Shown here one piece after another: positions 1 to 13,343 of a DNA stretch of 64,000 nucleotides. The notes under the pieces were generated by a model. The model saw only the letters and a list, made by a program, of their open reading frames with translations, had not been told where the DNA came from and searched no databases. The translations under genes were made by a program, and so were the position numbers. The stretch's first letter is position 1; every line of letters starts with the position of its first letter. The DNA comes from Purshia tridentata (Eukaryota > Streptophyta > Magnoliopsida > Rosales > Rosaceae), in assembly GCA_003254885.1 (NCBI GenBank), contig QANT01007405.1, forward strand, positions 62,001 to 126,000, in the 5' to 3' direction.

Positions 1-14
1 GCTTTGTTGATCAG

Positions 15-2324
15 TCATGTGGCATCAATTGCTGCTGGAAATGCTGGAGTTCCGGTGGTTGTGAATGGCTTCTTTTATGGTCTGGCCAGTGGAATGGCAC
101 CACGTGCACAGTATGTTTAATTCTGTTGCTTAATTATTGTAGGAATATTGCAAAGATTTATTCAAGATTAATCCTCAACCATTAATTACTTTCAGGCTTC
201 AATTCTGATTTTAGATTTTAATTACCTTTTTGTAACAGAATTGCTGTATACAAAGCTGTGTATCCTACAGTGGGAACTTTAACAGATGTGGTTTCAGCAA
301 TGGATCAAGTAAGCTAGCGTTTTGAACATGACACTTCTTTTTCTGTGTGCGCCTTTAATTTCCTTTGTGTTACAAGTTCAGGCGGTTGTAGATGGAGTGG
401 ACATCCTAACACTCTCTGTAGGACCAGATGAGCCACCAGAAGATAGGGTGACTTTCCTAAACGTGTTTGATATTGTCATGCTATATGCTCGACGAGCTGG
501 GCTCTTTGTGGTGCAAGCAGCAGGTAATCAAGGGCCAGGTCCTTCAAGCGTAGTGTCTTATAGCCCTTGGGCAGTGGGTGCAGCTTCATCCAGCACAGAT
601 AGACAATATCCTGCTTCTGTTCTTCTTGGGAATGGCAATAAAGTTGAAGGTGTGGGATTATCAGGTACTAAAATATATCTTGAATTCCAAAATCATATCA
701 ACTAGTCTTGGTTCAAATTCATCCATATTTCTTGCTTGAATTGATTATGATCTTCCTTTTCAGGACCAACTTTTGGACTTGGGTTGCTTCTACATAAGTT
801 GGTTTTGGCCAAGGATGCGGTTAGGGCAAATGGTGCATTCCCAAGGACTCCACCATATGTTGAAGAGTGCCAATACCCAGAAGCATTGGACCCCAATGTA
901 GTGCAAGGTAGTGTTGTCATCTGCAACTTCTCGGAGGGCTTCTATAATGGGACATCCACGCTCAATGCCATTATCGACACAGCAAAAGCTCTAGGATTTA
1001 TGGGTTTTGTTTTGGTTGCAAATCCTACATATGGTGATTTCATTGCAGAACCTATTCCTTTTGCTTTTTCTGGCATTATGGTCCCAAATGTAACCAATGC
1101 CCAGGTATATATAACATATATCATAATATCCTAACCAGAACTAGCACAATCTTAACAAGAATTGACAACAAATTATAGGTTATATTACAATACTATGAAG
1201 AAAAAACATACAAAGCGGAGAAGGGATATACTATCTTTGCAGCAAAAGCCGCTATTGGAGAAGGAAGAGTTGCTTCTTTCATGGGCCAAGCACCCATTGT
1301 AAGCAGATTCTCTTCCAGGGGACCAGACTTCATTGACAGTTCCCGGACTCCTGCTGATGTTCTAAAGCCTGATATTCTTGCCCCAGGGCACCAAATTTGG
1401 GCAGCTTGGAGCCCCATTAGCGCCTTAGATCCCATACAAATGGGTGTGTAAAAGTTGCAACAATTTTCTTGTGTTAGCTATTCTGGTAATGCCCTGATAT
1501 AAAAACCAAGAATTAATAAAACTTGGTGATTTTCTTGTCTAGGATACAATTTTGCACTACTATCTGGTACAAGCATGGCAACACCTCATGTGGCGGGAAT
1601 AGCAGCACTAATCAAGCAGTATAATCCTTCATGGACTCCGTCCATGCTTGCATCCGCCATTGCCACCACTGCCACCAAGCACGATAACAATGGAGAACTT
1701 ATAATGGCTGAAGGATCCGAGATAGGCAGTTCATATCCTTCCACCCCTTTTGATTTCGGAGCTGGCTTCGTCAGTCCAAGTCATGCCATGGATCCTGGCC
1801 TAGTCTTATCTTCAGGTAATATATGCATTACTAAGTGAAAGTGCTTGTAAGCTTAATTTCTTGTTTGAGTAGCTGTATATGTAACAGCAATGACTATTGA
1901 AGCAGAATATGAAGATTACATCAGTTTCTTGTGCTCATTGTCTGATATCAATCCAGCTACAATTAGAACTGCCACTGGAGAATCTTGCAATAACCCACTT
2001 GACCATCCAGCCAATTTGAACCTCCCTTCAGTGACAATATCAGCATTGAGAGGGTCTCAATCAGTGCCGCGGGTTCTCAAGAATGTCGAGAGCAAGCCGG
2101 AGACTTACCTTTGCTCGGTGCTGCCACCCAATGGGACAGTAGTAGACTTGTATCCACCTTGGTTCACCATAGCTCCACAAGGCACCCAAGAGCTACATAT
2201 ACAATTCAATGTGACCCAAGCAATGGATGGCTTCACCTTTGGTGAAATTGTTCTCACAGGAAGTTTGAATCATATTGTCAGGATACCCTTATCAGTTTTT
2301 CCCATTTCAATATCAAAAAGATGA
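15..2324 (+). CDS. Subtilisin-like protease, SBT2 type (5' end outside window)
   Basis: A secreted serine peptidase of the plant subtilase family, probably acting in the cell wall. Exons read as 15-110, 239-308, 382-664, 764-1104, 1179-1443, 1543-1815 and 1903-2324, and frames join cleanly. The catalytic His lies in [10 protein letters not shown] at the very start, the oxyanion Asn in [10 protein letters not shown] near 520, and the catalytic Ser in [14 protein letters not shown] near 1570. A protease-associated region ([24 protein letters not shown]) sits in exon 4. The signal peptide, propeptide and catalytic Asp must lie upstream of the window. The long match [21 protein letters not shown] followed by VGPDEPPED is typical of the SBT2 group from memory. 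The last exon has two in-frame acceptors, 1888 or 1903; the second gives the family's usual spacing before EYEDY. No disruption is seen. Confidence 0.9.
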
Positions 2325-2507
2325 GAAGTGTTTGATTTCACTTGCATCATCTATGGGTATTCTTAAAGCCATGTTCAAGGAAATCCAATGTACTAATATG
2401 AATACAAATGTCAGGCAATCAATACAACAGATTTGATACCAATTAATATGATGTTGCTTTTATCTGAGGAGCCTAGTCCTTTTATTTTCAGATTCTAAAA
2501 AATACCT

Positions 2508-2580
2508 AGCTCCCAGCGAGGATCAAACTCGCGACCTTTCGCTTAGGAAGTGAATGCTCTACCACTATGCTATGGAAGCC
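2508..2580 (-). tRNA. Degenerate tRNA-Arg(CCU)-like sequence
   Basis: Read on the minus strand this is 73 nt with a full 7-bp acceptor stem (two G-U pairs), an anticodon loop TTCCTAA giving anticodon CCU (Arg), and a perfect 5-bp T stem (GCGAG/CTCGC). A run of six T lies just 3' of it, as for a Pol III terminator. Decay is visible: the D stem has an A-A mismatch, the anticodon stem an A-C mismatch, the T loop reads TTTGATC instead of TTCGATC, and position 8 is A rather than T. It is probably a tRNA pseudogene or a tRNA-derived SINE head rather than a working tRNA. Confidence 0.55.
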
Positions 2581-2590
2581 AGTTTAACAA

Positions 2591-2996
2591 GAGTAAATAG
2601 CCATTTTGCTCACTAGACTATTATACTTGTATTAGTTTGATCGCCAGACTTTTAATTTGGAAAATTAAGGACTCAGACTTTTTCAATTTTGTCAATTGAA
2701 GACTTTTTTGTCAATTTACATATTTTTCATCCAAATTTAGAGAGAAATGAATTAGGGAAAAATGATGCATGAGGAAAAAATTGTAAGGTCTAAATGAAAG
2801 GAAATAATTTGCCATAAAAAAAGACTTTACATAGTACTATAAAAATAAAAATTTAGATAAAAAATGTATAAATTGATAGAAAAGTTCTCAATTGATAAAA
2901 TTGAAAAAGTCAAAATCCTTAGTTTTCCAAATTAAAAGTCTGAGAACCAACCTGATACAAGTATAATAGTCTGGGAAGCAAAATAGCTATTTACTC
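2591..2996. mobile_element. Mutator-like foldback MITE with 9-bp target duplication
   Basis: A 406-bp element with long imperfect terminal inverted repeats of roughly 170 bp, beginning GAGTAAATAG on the left and ending CTATTTACTC on the right. It is flanked by a perfect 9-bp direct repeat GTTTAACAA at 2582-2590 and 2997-3005, the target-site length typical of Mutator-like transposons. It has no coding capacity, so it is a non-autonomous MITE. The left end sits two bases from the 5' end of the tRNA-like sequence. Confidence 0.88.
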
Positions 2997-3262
2997 GTTT
3001 AACAATGTTCTTTCCAATAACAAGGGCCCATGAAATTCATTTCTCTACTTAATTTTTATTTTTCTTACATGGGAAATATCTATTAATGAGCATCCTTAAT
3101 AGTCCAGTCGATTAAAGTCTAAACAATTTGGTGAAAGACATTGAATGATTTGGATTATGATTGGAACAATGGTTGAATACAAAGTGTGATGAATGTTACA
3201 TGTTACAATTGAATTGAATTGGGCCACAATAGCATGCCAGTTAAAAGAAACAATTAATCATG

Positions 3263-6117
3263 TCATATTACCATGCACATACACTCGTTACACCGTGGAT
3301 ACCTATAAATACTCCTTGCCGTGGGCCTTGTCTGGACATTTTTAGTTTGTCTAACTGCCTTTCTAACTCTCTGCTGGAACACACGCCATTCAATAGTGGA
3401 GTTCTTCAAAAATATGTCTGCAAGCCTGCGTTTGTTTGGTCGTATTGTTGGCATTTTTCCTCCACCGTAGTATATCCTATAACCAGATACCAACGATGAT
3501 AATTGACTTCCCGAATCAGTCATGGCAAATGCATCGGCAGCAGTGCAGCCTATGAAGTCCAATGCTGCCAACTACAGAAGAAATAACATTCATCAACAAT
3601 CTAACACCAATAATAGATCAGCAAAACAAATCATTCAACCTTAAGAACACTTGGAACCTGAAGTATTGTATATAGAAAACAAGTGTGTAATGGAAAAGAA
3701 CTGACATCAAAATATTCATAACTAATGAAACTCTGGTAGGCACAAGTAACTGATTTAAGCAATGTACCAGATGCAGACACACTTATCAACTATAATAATA
3801 TCAACATCTTATTACCTGAGATGAAAAATTCCTGAAAGGTTCAAGTTCAGTCTCTGTGAGCAAATTTTCCTTAGTTACTAATTTAGGGTACAAGCTCGTC
3901 AAAGCAACCATCCTTGACCTCCCTCCATATATCTGTGAACCTGCCACAAATATATGTGTCTTTCGCTTGAAACCAAGAGCAGCAAGCATAAGTACTGCTT
4001 CTTCAGGCATTAAAGGACATAAGCCTTCTGACTTGAGTTCTTCAGGAGTAAATGTCCTGAAACAAGTAGAAAACTTTGACTAAATCATAAACCAAGCTCA
4101 TAGGGAAGTGCATGCCTTGCATATCAATTAACTCTATGCATTCAAAAAGATGTTGGGGGAATATAAAATGCTATGTGTAAGAACAAAAACCCTTGAACCA
4201 AATGAGCTTGGCTCAGCCTACAATTAATATTATATTATGAACTAAGAAAAAAAGAACACTAAACAAATGATATACTGCATACACTGTTTTCTTGAGACGT
4301 GTCAATGCAGGAAAATGGATTTCACGATATGCTTCCAACTCTTTTCTCTCTTCATCACCTCCACCAAATTCGCACAAAGAATGAGCTACCATGTCAATTT
4401 CAAACCTCAGGTGTAAAGAGAGATATCTGGAAGCTTTCTTAGCATGACTTTGATTATGGTTCTTGATTTGTTCTGCATATGAACCAACAAGATAATGATC
4501 TAGTGGTCCAGGGTGACCTTTATTTTGACGCAACCTTTGAAGAAGTAAAGCGCCAGTTTCTTGTATCTTGGGAACAAATTGCAGGGCATGAAAATTACAT
4601 CTGCATCGAAGTCTCTAGATGAAGTTCCCCAATTAGGAAGAGTGGAAATGAAAATTGGTAGGCAAGCAACTAACTGAGACAGGGTAAGATAGGATGACAA
4701 TCCAATATAATTTTTCCTAGCCAGACTCTCAAATTAAGGACTAGGGTATCAGAAGCTTATTGTGTACCTGCAATTGAAATGGTATTGGATCAAATGCCAA
4801 GCGATTCCCAAATCCAAGAAAATGTATAACTCCATTCTTAAGTAAAAGAGGGAGAATATTTTTCTTGTAAAAACTTGGCTTTGCCTCTTTGGGCATCTCT
4901 GCGTCTGTCACCTGGAACAAATTGTAACAAAAAGTAGAAACAAAAATCATCACAGAAGCAAATGCTTTGATGGTTAAGAGTATTTAATTTCGTTGAGGGA
5001 CTTACAACACTACCAATTGCTTCCAAATCTAATGATTGTAGCTCCTTAGGGAGTTCCTTCACTATCCGAATATCAGGAGTCAAGTAGTTAATAAAATGCT
5101 CCTCCTGATAGATATCGCTGAATTGACTATGAAATCATACAATTTGTTATCATTATTTTCAATGGGAAAAAATATGAGATTACAGAATAAAAAACTTAAA
5201 AAGAAAAACTAGGATACATGAAGTTAGAATGCACTTAAATCAACACATCAGAAGTAAATGATGAAAAGTAAACAATTAAACATTACAAAATTCCAAACCA
5301 ATTTAGAGTGTGAGAGAGAGAGAGAGAGAGAGAGAAGACTCTGATGCAAAATGATAATGGGAGATGCCCCTATATAACAAAGGCCGGAAAAGGCATTTGG
5401 AGCTACAAACTTGTCTATCACAACTGACAGGACAAAATATGCAATCAATTATTTGAAAAGAGCATTCATGAATACTAACATTTCAACCATGATCAACAGG
5501 CCAAATACACATACTGAAACAATTATTAGAACAACCCCAACAACCATCGAAACCCATTTATGTTTTCAATCCAGAAGTTCATGCAGCTTCTTTTTATTGC
5601 AAAAAGGGCATTTACCATATGGCACAATAAACATAGAAAAATAATTGAAAGAAAAAAAGAAAGAAATAGGTCCACCTGAAATCTCTCCATATACTGCTAT
5701 ACAAAAATTTGGGAACAACCAGGGTTGCACTGAGTAGTCGTGCAATAGTGACAGCATTGCAAACCTGTAGCCAAACAAAAATAACTCTTAGTTATGCCTT
5801 AATGCAAATTCATGTAATTGGCACACAAGTAATCTCAAAAAAAGGAGTCTGATCAAATCATAAAAGCAGGAGTGCGTAAACAAGCATCACTTACAGCTAC
5901 TCGCTGCTGGTTCATCCCACCATTTGCACTGACCATAATGTATCCATTCTTTCCCTCTATAAGGCATCACAGAAAAATGGATATTAGAGCCAGCTTAAGC
6001 CATTAGTTTACAAAGTGGACCAATGTTAGGGATATTTGATTACCCAAGCACATTTTCCAATGCATTAAATAAGAACTTGCATGAAAATATGTGCTTCCAC
6101 AAAAATCCACATGCAAG

Positions 6118-6160
<43 letters not shown>

Positions 6161-7416
6161 CCGTTAGGTTCCCAGTTCCGTTGATCAGCACAAGGCCTCC
6201 AAGAATAAGCAGGAATAGATGGCTCCTGCCACAAATCTTTTGGCTCAGGTTTATTCTGTCCCTGCATCGTATGAAAGAATCAATGAATCAGGCAAAAGAG
6301 CCATACCAAGTTAATAGAACGAGATGTCATGCATTAAGCCTCAACTAAACTAAACTAAACTCAAATTCCAGTTAACCAGAGGAGAGTACCTCTGCCAATG
6401 CATGGGAAGCTAAAGCCAACATCCTTTCGAAATTACCTTTCTGTGGCTTTTTTCCTTTATCAGGTTTTCTCCGTTCTTCCTGAAATTGAAGATAGAGAAG
6501 GGAAAATGAGAAAATAGTGAGAAGAGAGATGCTAGATGATATATGTGAGGGAGGGAGGGATGAGAAAATGCATATAGTATGGTTATATTAGGGGCATTAA
6601 TTTTTGTCGGTACATGACCAATCAAATCTAACCGCAATGCTTTTCCATGAGCAATCTTATTGCATACACAGCAGGTCAAGCTTGAGAGTTAGATTACCTG
6701 AAGACTATAGCTTAGCAAGAAATTCTAAAACTGCCAAATTTAATGAATTTATTCATGTCCCGCTTTCAATAATGAGATGGCATATGTTTCTTAGTTAATA
6801 TGTACAATCATAATCTCTTTCTTATAACTCAATCACATTTTCTAACCACATTGCAAAGTGGTCCATCATACCTCAGTGAGAAATATAGCTCAAATTCAAT
6901 ACTAAGTTGAAACAAGAACAAAACTCTACAGCAATCAATAGATTCAGAAGTTAAACTTCAATGCCAAAACCATGCACTTACCCGCTTAGTAACCGAAACC
7001 GAACCCGAATCCGAATTCTCTGAAAACCCGGATTCAGAATGAAGCCCCTGATCTTGTAGCCGTGAGAGCATAACCCAATCCATCAAGAAATACAAAACCA
7101 ACAACCCAATCACACCCACAACGCCTTTCACTCTCTTCTTGCTGTACCAAGCCCTCTCCACCACCTTCCTCTTGGCTCTCATCCTCTGTACATTCAGTCC
7201 CTCACTGAAGCTGTCCGGATTTGAAAACCGGGTATGTCCGGAAGGGCTCGAAGAAGGTTGGCGGCTCCTCGGAGTGCCCGACCCGGACTGGTAGTGGAAC
7301 AAGGTGGGCCAGGTGGTGTTGGGCTCAGCCTGATCTGATGAGGTCCCATCTTGTTGATCTTCTTCGTCGTCGAGGACTACTGGTTGTTGTTTGTTTTGAA
7401 CTACGCCGAGGGACAT
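3263..7416 (-). CDS. O-fucosyltransferase family protein (plant DUF246 type)
   Basis: A predicted type II Golgi glycosyltransferase of the plant O-fucosyltransferase family, adding fucose to unknown acceptors. Ten exons read on the minus strand: 6982-7416, 6390-6479, 6162-6261, 5895-5956, 5676-5764, 5006-5117, 4768-4911, 4283-4614, 3816-4056 and 3263-3571, summing to 637 codons with all phases matching. Residues about 98-117 (VVGVIGLLVLYFLMDWVM) form one membrane anchor after a Ser-rich cytosolic tail. Family motifs are NGYIMVSANGGMNQQR, YLSLHLRFEIDMVAHS with the conserved His-Leu-Arg-Phe block, FVAGSQIYGG and FIGCTAADAFAMTDSGSQ near the C terminus. The start ATG is the first in a long open frame with an acidic, Gln-rich N terminus. 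(GA)n tracts lie in two introns. The gene looks intact; the acceptor substrate cannot be told from sequence. Confidence 0.92.
5312..5335. repeat. (GA)n microsatellite in an O-fucosyltransferase intron
   Basis: A perfect GA dinucleotide run of about 24 bases within the fifth intron of the O-fucosyltransferase gene. Likely length-polymorphic. Confidence 0.9.
6121..6158. repeat. (GA)19 microsatellite touching a splice donor
   Basis: A perfect 38-base GA run. Read on the coding (minus) strand it is a CT tract that begins three bases after the 5' splice-site GT of intron 3 of the O-fucosyltransferase gene (donor GTATCTCTCT). Confidence 0.92.
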
Positions 7417-8085
7417 GGTTTGAGACTGAGGAAGAAAAACAGGAAATGCGAGGGAGGAGAAGGAAGAGGAAAGCGGAAGAAGTGGGGATGTGGGTTCGGG
7501 TCGTTAGCTGATTTGAATGCCCGAATTTGCCAAAAATGGAAAGACCCGAGTTTGTGGGACTTCTTGTCTCAGTTCCGCCAAGGACGTACGGTTTTCTACC
7601 TTTTGACTTCCTTGTCTGTATTTTTAAGAAAAGTTTATTCGACGTAGAATTTAGGATACTCGAGTAATAAAAAAAATTTATGCAATTGAAATAATAATAA
7701 CCATGTTTAGTCAACATGGTCGAATTTGGATCAAAATATGATCCATTAACATGCTTACATTAGATCACTCATCTTTTATTTTCATTTTAACTTAAAGTTT
7801 ATGTGAATAATTAAAATAATTCAATTATATTTTTAATATATATAAATTTTTAAGGGCTAATTATAAAATACCCATCTCAGGTTCGTTATTTTTTATTTCC
7901 ATAAGATTTCAATTTTTTTAATATAAAACATATTATTTTTAATTTAAGTCAATATGCTAATAATAAAAAAATATATAAAAACTCAATTAGCCTCTCACAG
8001 TCCCACCCAATCAAAAAGGCGTACGTGAAAGAGTTGAGGAGAAACTCACAAGGCGAGAACGTACATGGGAGATGGTGCAGGTTGA
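7417..8085. other. Upstream flank of the O-fucosyltransferase gene
   Basis: This holds the presumed 5' leader and promoter of the minus-strand O-fucosyltransferase gene (7417 to about 7600) and then AT-rich DNA to the Copia LTR. No further gene is seen. The bases just left of the LTR (about 7980-8085) show no resemblance to the receptor-kinase gene found at the other end of that element. Confidence 0.6.
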
Positions 8086-8629
8086 TGTTGAATATTGGCT
8101 CAATAACCACTTTCGGCTTGCTTTCGGCCAAAAGAAGAAGACATGCAATTGATGATGCTTGCAATGATGATAGGATGCACATATGAGGTGGTTGAATGAT
8201 GAGGTTTACATGCACTTATGAGTTGGCTTTCTTTATTAAGTCACTTTCTTTGGCTATAAAATGAGAAGATGTGCAGCCCGTAATATAGAAGTGTGAAGAG
8301 AGAAGCAAGTAGGCAAGAAGCCATTCGGCAAGAGAAGAATTTTGTTTTTTCTCAAATTGTTTTTGCTTTGTATTTGTTTATTTCTCTTCCTATTGTAAGT
8401 GTGTGAGCTTGGGTTATTTGGGTCTTTGGGAAATTGAGTGGTAAACACTATTGTATGTTCTCATTGATTATAGTGGAATACTCCGTCGTCTCCAAACTGG
8501 ATGTAGGCAATTTGCCGAACCAGTATAAATCTTGGTGTTGTTCTTGTTGCTGTTATTTTGTTCAATTTTTTTTTTTTGCCAGTTGTTGTTTATTTTTCAC
8601 TCGCAGTTGGTTGACGCTTCCGCACAACA
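8086..8629 (+). repeat. Left LTR of the first Copia element
   Basis: A 544-bp LTR with a TATA-like box (GGCTATAAAATG) near 8251 and the plant Copia motif GGATGTAGGCAATTTGCCG towards its 3' end. It is nearly identical to the right LTR at 13344-13887. Confidence 0.92.
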
Positions 8630-8677
8630 AGTGGTATCAAAGCTCCAGTTTTTCGACTGGGGTTTCGCATGAGTGAT

Positions 8678-8913
8678 GTAAGTGTGTGAGCTTGGGTTAT
8701 TTGGGTCTTTGAGAAATTGAGTGGTAAACACTATTGTATGTTCTCATTGATTATAGTGGAATACTCCGTCGTCTCCAAACTGGATGTAGGCAATTTGCCG
8801 AACCAGTATAAATCTTGGTGTTGTTCTTGTTGCTGTTATTTTTGTTCAATTTTTTTTTCTTGCCAGTTGTTGTTTATTTTTCACTCGCAGTTGGTTGACG
8901 CTTCCGCACAACA
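8678..8913 (+). repeat. Extra copy of the LTR 3' segment behind the left LTR
   Basis: This stretch repeats the last 235 bases or so of the left LTR (about 8395-8630) in direct orientation, after a 48-bp spacer that carries the primer-binding site. It looks like a tandem duplication at the element's 5' end. Confidence 0.85.
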
Positions 8914-11900
8914 AGATTATTAGAGCCATTAAATTTATCAACCTCTAACCTTGTAGTGGCAATTGGATGTCTTGTATCAACAAGAGTTGGATATGGTTCT
9001 GGAGGATAAACCAGAAGATATTGATGACAAGCAATGGACTCGAATTAATCTCCATGCTTGTGCCACTATTCGATCATTCCTTGATAAAGAGTTGAAATAT
9101 CCGTATATGAAGGAAGCTTCTGCAAAGAAGTTATGGATGAAATTGGAGGAGAAGTATATGACCAAGAGCGCAGAAAATCGACTCTTCTTGAAGAAGCGAC
9201 TCTTCCGATTTCAATATCGTTCAGGTATTTCTATGCATGAACACCTAAATGATTATAATAAAATACTTGCTGATTTAGCAAACCTTGATGTGACAATTCC
9301 TGACGAGGACAAGGCACTATGTTTGTTAAATTCATTGCCTGATGATTATGATCATTTGACAACTACTTTGTTGTATGGAAAATCCGAGGTGAAATTGGAT
9401 GAGGTGTCTGCGGCATTGGTGAATCATGAGTGTCGAAAGAAGGAACTGAAGACTCACAATTCACAAACCGAGGCACTTGTAGCAAGGGGTCGAACAGAGG
9501 AAAGAAAATCTGGGAAGCGGGGAAAATCTCGTTCAAAGTCACGAGGGAAGTTTCCTGCTAAAGATGAATGTGCCTTTTGTCGCCAAAAGGGTCATTGGAA
9601 GAAAGACTGCCCCAAATTGAAGAACAAAGAGAAGGAGAAAGCTGGTTCTGAAGCAAATGTTGCAAAATCTGGAGATGTTGATTTCGAGTTTGCTTTGGCT
9701 AGTTCATCTGCTGATGGTCACTCAACTGAGTGGATTTTGGATTCAGGTTGCACCTATCATATGTGTCCCATTCGGGAATGGTTTTCTAGCTTCGAGGAGC
9801 TGGATGGCGGAGTTGTTTTGATGGGCAATAATAATGCCTGCAAAACACAAGGGATAGGCAAAATCTGTTTGAAGATGCATGATGGAACAGTCAGAGAATT
9901 GAGTGATGTCCGGTATGTACCGGATATGAAGAAGAATCTCATTTCATTGGGTGCTTTGGAATCCAAGGGTCTCAAGATCACCATAGAGGGTGGAGTTCTT
10001 AAAGCTGTGTACGGGGCATTGGTGGTAATGAAAGGTACAAGACGAAATAACTTGTATTTTTTGCAGGGAAATACAGTTATTGGTGGAGCAGCTGTCACCG
10101 AAGCTGCTGACGCAGATAGCACAGACACCACAAGGTTATGGCATATGCGTCTTGGGCATGCTGGTGAAAAAGCGTTGCAAGGATTGGTGAAGCAAGGCTT
10201 ATTGAAAGGTGCAAAGGCATGCAAATTGGAATTCTATGAGCATTGTGTGTTGGGTAAGCAAACTAGAGTAAAATTTGGCACTGCTATTCACCACACTAAA
10301 GGCATTCTTGATTATGTTCACACTGATGTTTGGGGACCTTCCAAGAATGCATCTTGGGGAGGTAGCCATTATTTTGTCTCCTTTGTTGATGACTTCTCTA
10401 GAAGAATATGAGTGTACACCATGAAGCGTAAAGATGAAGTCTTGAAGATATTCCTGAAGTGGAAAAAGATGATTGAAACGCAAAGCGGTCGAAAGATCAA
10501 GACTCTCAGATCAGACAATGGTGGTGAATATAAGTCTGATCCTTTCTTGAAAGTTTGTCAAGATGAGGGTATTGTGAGACACTTCACGGTTAGGGAGACA
10601 CCGCAACAGAATGGGGTGGCAGAGCGCATGAACCGTACTTTGCTTGAGAAAGTTCGATGTATGTTGTCTAATGCTGGTTTAGGCAAGGCGTTTTGGGCTG
10701 AGGCGATTACTTAGGCAAGCCATCTCATTAATCGGTTGCCTGCTGCTGCGAATGAGGGCAAAACGCCCATGGAGGTATGGTCTGGAAAACCTTGTACTGA
10801 TTACAAGTATTTACACATATTTGGTTGTCCTGCTTACTATCATGTCAGGGAAAGCAAGTTAGATCCAAGAGCAAAGAAATCTCTATTTATGGGATTTAGC
10901 ACTGGCGTGAAGGGATACCGACTCTGGTGCCCAGATGAGTAGAAATTTGTTGTAAGCAGAGATGTGACTTTTGATAGATACCGACTCTGGTGCCCAGATG
11001 AGAAGAAATTTATTGTAAGCAGAGATGTGACTTTTGATGAGGCTGCTATGGTAAATCAGAACAAGCATGAAGGTGAAATTGAAGCGACCAAGACCATGAG
11101 TAATTCAAAGCAGGTGGAGTTACTGAAGACTCCAGTTGTTCCAGTAAGGTCTGATACTACAGACACTAGTCCTACAGTTGATTCTGATGAAGAGGATGAG
11201 GATGATGAAGAGGAGGCACCCACCCAAGAGCCTCCACAGCAACAAGATTCTATTGCAATCAGAAGATCGAGAAGGGAGATTCGAAAGCCTGTTCGATTTA
11301 CTGATATTGTAGCATATGCACTTCCCGTTATTGAAGATGATATTCCATCCGCCTACAAAGAAGCTGTCAGAAGTTCAGAGAGCGTGGAGTGGAAGAAATC
11401 TATGGATGAGGAGATGAAGTCTCTTCATAAAAATGAGACTTGGGAGCTGGTTCAGTTACTAAAGGGGAAGAAAGCAATTGGTTGCAAATGGGTTTATGCC
11501 AAGAAGACGGAATCTTTGGGAAAAGACAATGTGAGATTCAAAGCCAGATTGGTAGCTAAAGGCTACGCTCAGAAGGAAGGCATTGACTACAATGAGGTAT
11601 TTTCTCCTGTAGTAAAACATTCCTCTATTCGTATTTTGTTGGCTTTGGTTGCGCAGTTTGACCTTGAATTGGCTCAACTTGATGTCAAGACTGCATTCTT
11701 ACATGGTGATTTGGAGGAAGAAATCTATATGTCTCAACCAGAAGGTTTTAAGGTTGCTGAAAAAGAAAATTGGGTTTGCAAATTGCAAAAATCATTGTAT
11801 GGCTTGAAGCAGTCTCCAAGACAATGGTACAAGCGATTTGATCGGTTTATGATCGGGCAAAAGTACACAAGAAGTCACTATGACCATTGTGTATACTTTC

Positions 11901-13343
11901 GCAAACTACAAGATGGAACCTTCATTTATCTGCTTTTATATGTTGATGATATGCTTATAGCATGTAAGAGCAAAGTGGAGATTGAAAGGTTGAAGACTCA
12001 ACTGAGTAATGAATTTGAGATGAAGGACTTGGGAGAAGCACGGAAGATACTAGGTATGGAAATTGAAAGAGATAGAGCGAAGGGCAAGATTAGTCTGTGC
12101 CAGAAGCAGTATTTGAAGAAGGTACTACAACTTTTTGGGATGAATGAAAATTCAAAGCCGGTTAGTACACCTCTTGCCCCTCATTTCAGACTTAGTGCTT
12201 CTATGTCTCCTAAAACTGTTGAAGAAAAATTGGGTTTGCAAATTGCAAAAATCATTGTATCTACAAGATGGATCCTTCATTTATCTGCTTTTATATGTTG
12301 ATGATATGCTTATAGCATGTAAGAGCAAAGTGGAGATTGAAAGGTTGAAGACTCAACTGAGTAATGAATTTGAGATGAAGGACTTGGGAGAAGCACGGAA
12401 GATACTAGGTATGGAAATTGAAAGAGATAGAGCGAAGGGCAAGATTAGTCTGTGCCAGAAGCAGTATTTGAAGAAGGTACTACAACGTTTTGGGATGAAT
12501 GAAAATTCAAAGCCGGTTAGTACACCTCTTGCCCCTCATTTCAAACTTAGTGCTTCTATGTCTCCTAAAACTGTTGAAGAGAGTCAGTACATGGCTCAAA
12601 TTCCTTATGCAAATGCTGTTGGTAGTTTGATGTATGCTATGGTGTGTACTAGGCCTGATATTTCACAAGCTGTTAGTATTGTCAGTAGATATATGCATAA
12701 TCTAGGAAAAGGGCATTGGCAAGCTGTGAAATGGATTCTACGGTATATTCTGGGTACCGTGGATGTTGGTTTATTGTTTCAGCAGGATAAAGTTACTGGT
12801 AAATGTGTTGTTGGATATGTGGATTCTGATTACGCAGGTGATTTGGACAAGCGTAGGTCCACTACAGGTTTTGTATTCAGTATTGCTGGAGGTCCAGTGA
12901 GTTGGAGGTCGACTCTGCAATCTACAGTTGCTCTGTCAACTACGGAGGCTGAATACATGGCGGTAACAGAAGCCATAAAGGAAGCCATCTGGCTTCAAGG
13001 ATTGCTTGATGACTTTGGGGTTCAACAGGACCATGTGGATGTTCATTGTGACAGTCAGAGTGCTATTTATTTAGCAAAGAATCAAGTTCATCATGCACGT
13101 ACAAAACACATTGATGTGAGGTTCCATTTTGTTCGTGAGATTATTCACGAGGGATATATTCTTCTTCAGAAGATTGGGACCGCCGACAATCCTGCGGATA
13201 TGTTGACAAAGCCAGTTTCGTTGCCCAAGTTTAAGCATTGCTTAGACTTAATTGGCATTTGTAAAGTTTGTTGATTGCCCCGTGAGGGATTGGGAGACGA
13301 CCATCGGGAGTTCTACCTTGAGGTTTTGAGCCAAGGTGGAGAT

